Assembly (NCBI GenBank): GCA_011046135.1
Contig: DSBG01000136.1
Span: forward strand, 1-64,000
Direction of reading: 5' to 3'
Origin: Deltaproteobacteria bacterium
Lineage (GTDB): Bacteria; Desulfobacterota; Desulfomonilia; UBA1062
DNA: 64,000 bases
Part shown: positions 57,054 through 64,000 of the stretch, piece after piece
Position numbering within the stretch: the stretch's first letter is position 1
How the letters are laid out: each line of letters starts with the position of its first letter
The notes under the pieces: generated by a model
The model's database searches: none
Told to the model about the DNA's origin: nothing
What the model saw: the letters and a program-made list of their open reading frames with translations, nothing else
Program-made: the position numbers and the translations under genes

Positions 57054-57998
57054 TCAAGGAGCGTCCGGTGCTTCTTCCTTTCCACTCTCTGATGCAGGTT
57101 CACCAGAAAAGGCATGAAAGTACCCTTCGTTGACCACGACGCCCATCTCAGATCGAAGATTCTCCCTGAGCTCGTCGATGGACTTCTGGAGAACTTCCTT
57201 TTCCAGGGTCCGCTGAATGGACGTTCTCACCTGATCGAGGGTTCTCTCCCGTGCCGGCTTGCGATCTTCGAGCTTGATGAGATGATACCCCGATCCCGAT
57301 TTCACCACCTCGCTCACCTCGCCGTTGCCCAGGGCAAAGGCGGCCTCTTCAAATGCGGGATCCATCTTGCCTTTGCTGAACCAGCCAAGATCTCCCCCCG
57401 TGGAGGCAGAAGGACATGATGACACCCTCTGTGCGAGTTCGGCAAAGTCGGCTCCTGACCGTATCTCCCGGAGAAGCTCCCGTGCCCTTTCCTCCGAATC
57501 AACGAGGATGTGCCGTGCACGGATCCTCTCGGCAGTCATGTACCGTTCTCGATTCTGCACATAGTACTGTTCAATCTCGGCATCACCGAGGGTAATACTC
57601 TTTCGAAGCTCCATTTCCATCTGCTTTGCGAGGAACTGTTCCACGACATACGCGAGCTTGTGCTTCACCTCTTCGTCCTGATCGATCCCGCGTTTCTTCG
57701 CCTCGTGCGCCAGCATTTTCATGCTGATGAATCCCTCCAGGACCTCCCTGCGAAGCTGTGAAGGGGTATACCGTTTCTGGATATGCTCAGGCATCTGAGC
57801 GAGTACCATCTCAATGTCCTTCCCATAGACCACGTCATCCCCGATGATCGCAACAACATCGGGGTCGGTTATACCCCCTGGTGTTCCACCGGCTTCCTTC
57901 TGCGCCTGAGAGCAACCGAACACCACGATGAGAACCATGAACACTGCAGCGAATGACCGTTTCAAGAACCCCTCCTTCTTAAGTTTTTCCTTTACCAT
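57054..57998 (-). CDS. Parvulin-type peptidyl-prolyl isomerase lipoprotein
   Basis: Lipobox VVFGCSQ; RIRARHILVDSEERARELL...SSCPSASTGGDLGWFSKGKMDPAFEEAAF. Confidence 0.92.
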   Translation of the reverse strand: MVKEKLKKEGFLKRSFAAVFMVLIVVFGCSQAQKEAGGTPGGITDPDVVAIIGDDVVYGKDIEMVLAQMPEHIQKRYTPSQLRREVLEGFISMKMLAHEAKKRGIDQDEEVKHKLAYVVEQFLAKQMEMELRKSITLGDAEIEQYYVQNRERYMTAERIRARHILVDSEERARELLREIRSGADFAELAQRVSSCPSASTGGDLGWFSKGKMDPAFEEAAFALGNGEVSEVVKSGSGYHLIKLEDRKPARERTLDQVRTSIQRTLEKEVLQKSIDELRENLRSEMGVVVNEGYFHAFSGEPASESGKEEAPDAP

Positions 57999-58053
57999 AG
58001 AATTGGTTATGTCCCAAGAACTCCCGTTGCGGACATCACGGAAGACATGTCCG

Positions 58054-58710
58054 CTATGAATCTTCCCCCGTTACCAGAACCGCAACAAGGATCCCCTTGC
58101 CGATGGTGACCGTGGCCTTTCGAGCAGTGATCACATTGCTCACCCCGTAGGGGTTCCCGATTTCCATGCGGGCACCGGAAAGCTCGTAGGAAAACCCTTT
58201 GAGCGTAATCTCCTCCACCTGCGCGGTAAGGGGAAGGAGGGAGACTGTTGCCCCTTCCCTGTCCTCGAAAGATTCTGTGCCTGCGAGGAGAACTATCTCC
58301 TGGCACTGATCGACAATCCGGGCAGGAATGCCTGCCAAGTAGGCCCGGTAGAGGAGGTGCACATTTGCCAGTGCATGGTCAAACCTGCTCCCGGTTGCCG
58401 CGATGATCTCAATTGCATTCGCCCCCCGCTTGATGGCTTCATCGAGGGCGATGTGCGTATCTGTTGCATCCTTCTCCGGGCTGAACCTGATCACTTCGAT
58501 TCCCGTACCGGAAATTTCGTGAAGCTCATGCGGGCTCAGGGAATCCATGTCTCCCACCAGGAGATGTGGAGTAACTCCTGCCTCAAGACAGTAGCGTGCA
58601 CCTCGATCCGCGGCGATGATCATCCGAGCATCGCGAGCCTTGTGCGCCAGAAAATCGGCATCGGGTGGATAACCTCCTGAGACTATCAGAAACATACGCG
58701 GAATAAACAA
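58054..58710 (-). CDS. Thiamine pyrophosphokinase
   Basis: MIIAADRGARYCLEAGVTPHLLVGDMDSLS; SPEKDATDTHIALDEAI; GSRFDHALANVHLL. Confidence 0.93.
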   Translation of the reverse strand: MFIPRMFLIVSGGYPPDADFLAHKARDARMIIAADRGARYCLEAGVTPHLLVGDMDSLSPHELHEISGTGIEVIRFSPEKDATDTHIALDEAIKRGANAIEIIAATGSRFDHALANVHLLYRAYLAGIPARIVDQCQEIVLLAGTESFEDREGATVSLLPLTAQVEEITLKGFSYELSGARMEIGNPYGVSNVITARKATVTIGKGILVAVLVTGEDS

Positions 58711-58793
58711 CGATTGGTTCCTGAAGTCAAGCAGGACCTAGCAATGGGGTCCTCAGCGTCCGTGGCCCGTCGTAAACAGGGGAACCAGGCAAC

Positions 58794-59339
58794 CTAGAAT
58801 ACCGGCGGAATGTCGGAGAGGGAGGGAAGCCGACTGTCTTTGGCAGATACGATGGGGGATTGTGTGGGCCAGACAATGGCGAGATCAGGATCGTTCCACC
58901 GGATGCCGGCATCGGCATGGGGCGCATAGAAGGCATCGACCTTGTACAAGACCCGTGTGCTGTTTCTCAGGGTACAGAAGCCATGGGCAAAGCCTCTGGG
59001 AACGTAGAGCATCCTCACGGGGGAGCTGGACATTTCAACGGAGAGCCACTTTCCATAGGTCGGGGAAGCCCTCCTCAGATCAACGACCACATCGAGGATC
59101 GAGCCGGTGATGACCCAGATCAGCTTGGCCTGGGCATGGGGAGGATACTGAAAGTGCAGGCCTCTGATCACTCCTGATGACTTTGAGAATGAACAGTTAT
59201 CCTGGACAAAATCGACGGCGATGCCATAATCCCGAAAAATCCTCGAGCTGAATGCTTCGAGAAAAAATCCCCGTTGATCCTTGTGAACAGAAGGCTCAAC
59301 GATGAACACATCCTGAAGCGTCGTTTCAATGAACTGCAT
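58794..59339 (-). CDS. rfbC: dTDP-4-dehydrorhamnose 3,5-epimerase
   Basis: VHKDQRGFFLEAFS, IRGLHFQYPPHAQAKLIWVITGSILDVVVDLR, YVPRGFAHGFCTL. Confidence 0.96.
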   Translation of the reverse strand: MQFIETTLQDVFIVEPSVHKDQRGFFLEAFSSRIFRDYGIAVDFVQDNCSFSKSSGVIRGLHFQYPPHAQAKLIWVITGSILDVVVDLRRASPTYGKWLSVEMSSSPVRMLYVPRGFAHGFCTLRNSTRVLYKVDAFYAPHADAGIRWNDPDLAIVWPTQSPIVSAKDSRLPSLSDIPPVF

Positions 59340-59423
59340 GCGTCTCCCGTGGCATGGTTCGTTTCTGGAGGTGATTCTTACCCCATCGCCTTCCAGAAGG
59401 CAAGCGAGGAGACGAGAGACACC

Positions 59424-60410
59424 TCAGTCCTTCTCCATGGCATGGGAAATCTCGGCCAGGATATCACGCATTCTGTGGTGATATCTGGGAGAGACATGCA
59501 TAGGAACGAGCTTCTTCGCCCCGAGCTCTTTTCCGAGATGCCCTGCCTGCTGTGCCGTGAGGTGTCCCTTCTCATACGCACGCTCCCTGAGTTCATGGAG
59601 GTAGTAAGCCTCCACGAAGAGAATGTCGGGATCGAGGGCAATCTCCTTGATGCGGTCGATATTGGTCTGGCTGAACCGTATATCCGTGATGTACACAAGC
59701 TTCTGTCCACGAGAGGTTCTGACGATTTCGTGCATGAGGGTTCTAGCCTTACAGAGCGTTTCTCCCTGAGACATCCTGACCGGGATCATCTCCTCGAGTC
59801 GATCCTCGAGGATACACGTCTTGAGAAGACCGATCCAGGTACCGGTTCGGTATCCCTTCTCCCTGAGAACATCGCCAAGTATATGGATGTGGAACGGTTC
59901 CCTCAGGACAAATCCGAGGGTGGGTATGTTGTGGTCCAGGACCACGGCATCAACGTGGAATCGGCCCTGCCGCGCAATGGTGTGAGAGCTTCTCTCCCTG
60001 TTGTGCATGGAGGAGACCTGGAAACCGCTGCGTGCAGAGGCATGCGTCGTGATCACGGCTGTTGGCCCTACTTCATGGATGATGACGTCGAGTGGATAGT
60101 TCTGTGTGAGATTCCACGAGTATGCCTGCAGCTTCAAGATTATCTTCTCAGTACTTCCCTCGGGTCCGTAGACATGGATAGGATGCTCCCGATGCAGAAT
60201 GACCCTGAGGATCCGATCAAATCCGATGAAATGATCCATGTGCATATGGCTAATAAAGAGAGCATGGAGCCTCAGCACCTCGCGATTTGCAAGGCCCTGG
60301 AACCACCCGCAGTCAAACAGGAGTGAGGTTCGTTCATTGAGGATCTTCACATGAACAACAGGGTCAAATAGGGGTCCATTCACGAGTTTTGAGAGAAACG
60401 ATGGTCTCAT
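59424..60410 (-). CDS. Metallo-beta-lactamase fold / RNase Z-like protein
   Basis: LFISHMHMDHFIGFDRIL (HxHxDH); LVPMHVSPRYH. Confidence 0.88.
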   Translation of the reverse strand: MRPSFLSKLVNGPLFDPVVHVKILNERTSLLFDCGWFQGLANREVLRLHALFISHMHMDHFIGFDRILRVILHREHPIHVYGPEGSTEKIILKLQAYSWNLTQNYPLDVIIHEVGPTAVITTHASARSGFQVSSMHNRERSSHTIARQGRFHVDAVVLDHNIPTLGFVLREPFHIHILGDVLREKGYRTGTWIGLLKTCILEDRLEEMIPVRMSQGETLCKARTLMHEIVRTSRGQKLVYITDIRFSQTNIDRIKEIALDPDILFVEAYYLHELRERAYEKGHLTAQQAGHLGKELGAKKLVPMHVSPRYHHRMRDILAEISHAMEKD

Positions 60411-60564
60411 GGCTTCGTATGGAACGGACCCTCCAGATCCGGATGGTTTTGAGGGAGCACAAGCAGCGTCATCCTTGATCCGGGCATTTCTTCAGGGCTG
60501 TTCCAAGAGTTCTGTCCAGGACAGGAGAACCATCCTATGAACTGTTTCACGGGTTCCCCTGGAG

Positions 60565-62664
60565 TCAGGTGTCGGCGTCAGGAATCATGGCGAGATCCTC
60601 CATCCACGGGGTATCTTCCGAGTCGCTCGGAGCACGGTAGTCGCCCCTTGGAGAGAGTGAGCCACCGGAGCCGACTTTTGGCCCGTTGGGAATGCATGAT
60701 CGCTTGTACTGAGAGAGTTTGAAAAACCGGTGGATAAATATCTCGAGCCAGTGTTTGATCTCTCCCAGGGTATACTGGTGTCGCTTCCCGCCGGGAACAT
60801 CGGGCCAGGTTCCCTGTGCCGCGTCACGCCAGGCACACCAGGAGAGAAAGGCTACCTTGGATGGCCGGTATCCATAGCGGGTGATGTAAAAGGTGTTGAA
60901 ATCCTGAAGTTCGTAAGGTCCGATGATGGCCTCCGTGCTCTGGGATGGCTGATCGCCATTCGTACCCGGGATAAGTTCGGGGCTGATTTCTGTATCGAGG
61001 ATCTCTTCAAGACACGACGACACCTCGGGACTGATACCATGCTCCCTGGCAACCCAGCGGACAATGTACTGGATGAGTGTTTTCGGGATACTCACGTTCA
61101 CGTTGTAGTGGGACATGTGATCTCCCACACCGTAGGTGCACCAACCAAGGGCCAGTTCACTCAGGTCCCCGGTTCCCACGACCATTGCCTGCCGGAAATT
61201 CGCGAGCCTGAAGAGAATCGAGGTTCGTGCTCCGGCCTGTACATTTTCAAAGGTCAGGTCAAAGTCATCACTGCCCTGGGCACAGGGATGCCCGATATCC
61301 TTCAACATCTGGTCGCAGGAGGGTCGAATGTCTATCTCTCCCGCCTCAACCCCCAGTGCATGCATGAGCGCCGTGGCATTTGCATAGGTCTTTTTCGAGG
61401 TGGCATACCCGGGCAAGGTGTATGCCTTGATATTGCTCCTGGGAAGCCCGAGGGCGTCCATGGCCCGCGCGCACACGATAAGGGCATGCGTAGAATCGAG
61501 CCCTCCTGATACCCCGATCACCAGATTTTTGATCCCTGCAGACTCCATTCTCTTTACCAGTCCCTGGACCTGGATGTTGTAGATTTCAAAACAGCGTTTC
61601 TCCCTGATGGCAGGATCGTGAGGCACATAGGGAAACCGCGGTATCTCCCTTTCAGGCAAAATCCTCCCCCCCGGCATACTCACTTTCACGGGAACGGTCC
61701 TGAACGCCCCACAGAGGTCTGCATGACTCCTCGTTGCATGACAGAAGGTGGTAAATCGCATCCGATCCTGCACCAGACGCTCCAGATCGATATCAGCAGT
61801 GATCACCTGCGGGCTCCAGGAGAACCGGGAAGACTCGCTGAGGAGGGTTCCATTTTCGGCGATGATCCCGTGGCCGTCCCAGGCAAGATCAGTTGTGGAT
61901 TCACCGGGTCCGCAGGCAGAGTAGACATAGGCCGAAACACACCGTGCCGACTGGTTGGAGGCAAGCTCACGGCGATAGTCATCCTTGCCCATGGTGATGT
62001 TCGAAGCTGAAAGGTTTGCAAGTACGGTTGCACCGGAGAGCGCCGCATAACTGGAGGGTGGAATCGGGGCCCAGAGATCCTCACAAATCTCCACGAAGAA
62101 TCTGAAGTGCGGGATGTTCTCGCCCTGGAAGAGCAGATCCGGCCCGATTGGTATCGCGGATTGTCCGGCCAGATCAATGCTGTTACAGAAAAGATCTCGA
62201 GCCGATTTGAAATATCTCGCCTCGTAGTATTCACGATAATTGGGCAGGTAACTCTTCACCGCGATGCCCAGAATCTTTCCTTCATGCATGATGAGAGCAC
62301 AATTGAACAGGGCGTTGACCGCCACAATCGGGGCACCGACGACAATGACCATGTCGATGTGAGCCGTCTCGCGCAACAGGGTCTTTAGTCCTTCCTGCAC
62401 GGCATGGAGGAGCGATTCCTGGAAAAAGAGGTCGTCATTGGAATAGCCTGATAGTCCAAGCTCCGGAAACACCGCGATGACAGCCTTGCGTGAGTATGCC
62501 TCCTGCACGAGCTCAATGGTCTTCTCAACATTGAACCGCGGATCAGAAACCCTGATCCCGGGTATACATGCAGCGACCCTGATAAAGGAGTGGGTGTACA
62601 TGTTGAAGAAAGACAATCGATCCTGCTTGCGCGTATCTTCTCTTATAGCCTTTCTCTCTCCCAT
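60565..62664 (-). CDS. nadE: NAD+ synthase (glutamine-hydrolysing; nitrilase plus synthetase)
   Basis: FPELGLSGYSNDDLFFQ; ICEDLWAP; LVIGVSGGLDSTHALIVCARAM; VGTGDLSELALGWCTYGVGDHMSHYNVN. ATG 62664 has AGGAGA upstream. Confidence 0.96.
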   Translation of the reverse strand: MGERKAIREDTRKQDRLSFFNMYTHSFIRVAACIPGIRVSDPRFNVEKTIELVQEAYSRKAVIAVFPELGLSGYSNDDLFFQESLLHAVQEGLKTLLRETAHIDMVIVVGAPIVAVNALFNCALIMHEGKILGIAVKSYLPNYREYYEARYFKSARDLFCNSIDLAGQSAIPIGPDLLFQGENIPHFRFFVEICEDLWAPIPPSSYAALSGATVLANLSASNITMGKDDYRRELASNQSARCVSAYVYSACGPGESTTDLAWDGHGIIAENGTLLSESSRFSWSPQVITADIDLERLVQDRMRFTTFCHATRSHADLCGAFRTVPVKVSMPGGRILPEREIPRFPYVPHDPAIREKRCFEIYNIQVQGLVKRMESAGIKNLVIGVSGGLDSTHALIVCARAMDALGLPRSNIKAYTLPGYATSKKTYANATALMHALGVEAGEIDIRPSCDQMLKDIGHPCAQGSDDFDLTFENVQAGARTSILFRLANFRQAMVVGTGDLSELALGWCTYGVGDHMSHYNVNVSIPKTLIQYIVRWVAREHGISPEVSSCLEEILDTEISPELIPGTNGDQPSQSTEAIIGPYELQDFNTFYITRYGYRPSKVAFLSWCAWRDAAQGTWPDVPGGKRHQYTLGEIKHWLEIFIHRFFKLSQYKRSCIPNGPKVGSGGSLSPRGDYRAPSDSEDTPWMEDLAMIPDADT

Positions 62665-62951
62665 AGTCTCTCCTGTATGGTTGCCATTATACAGCATATG
62701 CCGCACCAAGGCAATGACTGCTGAGTACCTATGCTGATCGTCCCCTCGAGGGATTTCGGTTTGTCTTTGTCTGTGACATTCAACAGAACACCTCAAATCA
62801 CTCCTGGAAGCCGGTACCACCCGAGAGACCGGTAATCACGATGGCTGCATCACGAGGATCACCCGGCGGCGTCACTGTTGCCGACTGGTCTGGGATGAGG
62901 AGAAATCAATTCACGCTTGAATTCGGTCCATTCGTGTGAGAGGATGGTTGC

Positions 62952-63335
62952 GGGTTGAAGGAGATCAGGTAATCGCTGGTGATCTGCATGTGCGGTCACG
63001 AGAGGAAAGTCCGGACTCCACAGGGCACGGGTGGTCGCTAACAGCGACCGGGGGTGACCCCAGGGAAAGTGCCACAGAAAACAAACCGCTGTTCTTCACG
63101 GGCAGTAAGGGTGAAACGGTGAGGTAAGAGCTCACCAGTTCCCCGGGTGACCGGGGAAGCTTGGTAAACCCCACCCGGAGCAAGACAAATAGAGGGGCCT
63201 ATGGGATTGCCCGTCCTGCCCCTGGGTAGGTCGCTTGAGGGAGCAGGCAACTGCTCTCCTAGAGGAATGATTACCGCCTGGAGCGGGGAAACCTTCTTCA
63301 GGAGACAGAACCCGGCTTACGATCTGCTTCAACCC
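62952..63335 (+). ncRNA. rnpB: RNase P RNA (bacterial class A)
   Basis: GAGGAAAGTCCGGACTCCACAGGGCA...CAGAAAACAAACCGC...GGTAAGGGTGAAACGGTGAGGTAAGAGCTCACC...GGTAAACCCCACCCGGAGCAAGACAAATAG...AGAGGAATGATTACCG...ACAGAACCCGGCTTAC; P1 pairing GGGTTGAAG (62952-62960) with CTTCAACCC (63327-63335). Confidence 0.97.
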
Positions 63336-63371
63336 TGACTTTTTTTGTAGATACTCGTTGTGGATCGTCTC

Positions 63372-64000
63372 ATGCAGAAGAGATCGAGATTTGAACTTGG
63401 GCACACAGAAAAGATCAGGCGGTCAATCTACGTATATCTGCGTGACGAGCTCGAGCAAAAGCTCAAATTTCTTGCCCTGGAAAAGCCCTACAGGACCTGC
63501 CAGGAAAAAAATCTTCCCTATCCTTTCGTGGAATCAGGTGATCTCAGGCCGAAGAAAAAGGAATTTTCCAAGGAATCTCCCACAGCTCAACCGTTTTTCA
63601 TCATTTTCTGCGAGGACACCATCGAGGACGTCCATCAGAAGTACATCCGATTCTCGGAAGACAACCGCATCCGCAAGGAAACCATCAGCCTCGTTCCGGA
63701 TCTCAGGCTCCACCGGTCGTTTTCCTCCGCGGTGAGATTCTTCGAGCGTGACACCTTTTTCGAACTGCTCGAGCAGCTCTTGGATATCGATTATTGTCTG
63801 CTCATTCAGCGTGAGGTCAGATACAAGAAACGAAACAGATATGCACTGACGCACTTCCACGTGAAGATAGACTGGCCAATCGCAGAAGCGGCTGAGAGCC
63901 TCGGCAGGGAGCTCAGATACATCTCCAAGAGCCTCTACGAGAAGGGTGACAGGTACGCAGAAATCCTCCAGCAGAAGCTCTTCGAGTACTACGGCTGGCA
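63372..64000 (+). CDS. Hypothetical protein, partial at window end (at least 209 aa)
   Basis: Continuously open frame from ATG 63372: MQKRSRFELGHTEKIRRSIYVYLRDELEQKLKFLALEKPYRTCQEKN...YALTHFHVKIDWPIAEAAESLGRELRYISKSLYEKG...; missing from the ORF track because it runs off the edge. Confidence 0.75.
   Translation, partial: MQKRSRFELGHTEKIRRSIYVYLRDELEQKLKFLALEKPYRTCQEKNLPYPFVESGDLRPKKKEFSKESPTAQPFFIIFCEDTIEDVHQKYIRFSEDNRIRKETISLVPDLRLHRSFSSAVRFFERDTFFELLEQLLDIDYCLLIQREVRYKKRNRYALTHFHVKIDWPIAEAAESLGRELRYISKSLYEKGDRYAEILQQKLFEYYGW

Noticed and set aside
59274-60326. 350-aa + strand ORF opposite the RNase Z-like gene and rfbC 5' end
   Set aside because: The reverse strand carries HMHMDH and other MBL motifs in an intact ORF; the + frame is an antisense artefact.
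63358-63735. 125-aa ORF at the right edge (+ strand)
   Set aside because: Conflicts with the longer open frame from ATG 63372; S/R-rich shadow composition.
1-64000. CRISPR array, transposase/IS element, prophage or toxin-antitoxin/defence island
   Set aside because: No regularly spaced repeats, transposase motifs, phage genes or recognisable defence genes were found in either strand by inspection.

Overview
This window looks like a chromosomal segment of a GC-rich, flagellated, Gram-negative bacterium. Gene content and order suggest the Desulfobacterota/deltaproteobacterial lineage, but that assignment is inference. Contents in order: (i) 5' end of tuf preceded by a tRNA-Thr/Tyr/Gly/Thr cluster; (ii) tightly coupled isoprenoid/phospholipid/protease operon uppS-cdsA-dxr-rseP-tsaB; (iii) a PHP-Zn ribbon-UvrD helicase fusion; (iv) a peptide/nickel-type ABC importer (SBP plus two permeases); (v) assorted metabolism genes (ThiF/MoeB, amidohydrolase, XRE-cupin regulator, acyl-CoA dehydrogenase, ubiE/menG-type methyltransferase, malQ); (vi) a PpiD/SurA-like chaperone and an ExbB/ExbD pair; (vii) signalling genes (REC-DHp protein, T2SSE_N-ParA/FlhG-like ATPase) and mutS; (viii) a flagellar block fliK-flgD-flgE // motA-motB-motB'-fliL-fliM-fliN-fliO-fliP-fliQ-fliR; (ix) MFS/HAD/diguanylate cyclase/PRTase genes; (x) a type II secretion block gspF-G-H-I-J-K-L-M-N headed by a parvulin lipoprotein; (xi) thiN, rfbC, an RNase Z-like MBL protein, nadE, and RNase P RNA. 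No CRISPR array, prophage, transposon or clear defence island was seen. The best second-look items are: a tsaB whose conserved N-terminus has no ATG/GTG/TTG start; two textbook sigma-54 promoters in front of fliK and motA; a tandem MotB pair in which one copy lacks the proton-binding Asp; a REC-DHp protein without a kinase catalytic domain; and a T2SSE_N-ParA fusion.
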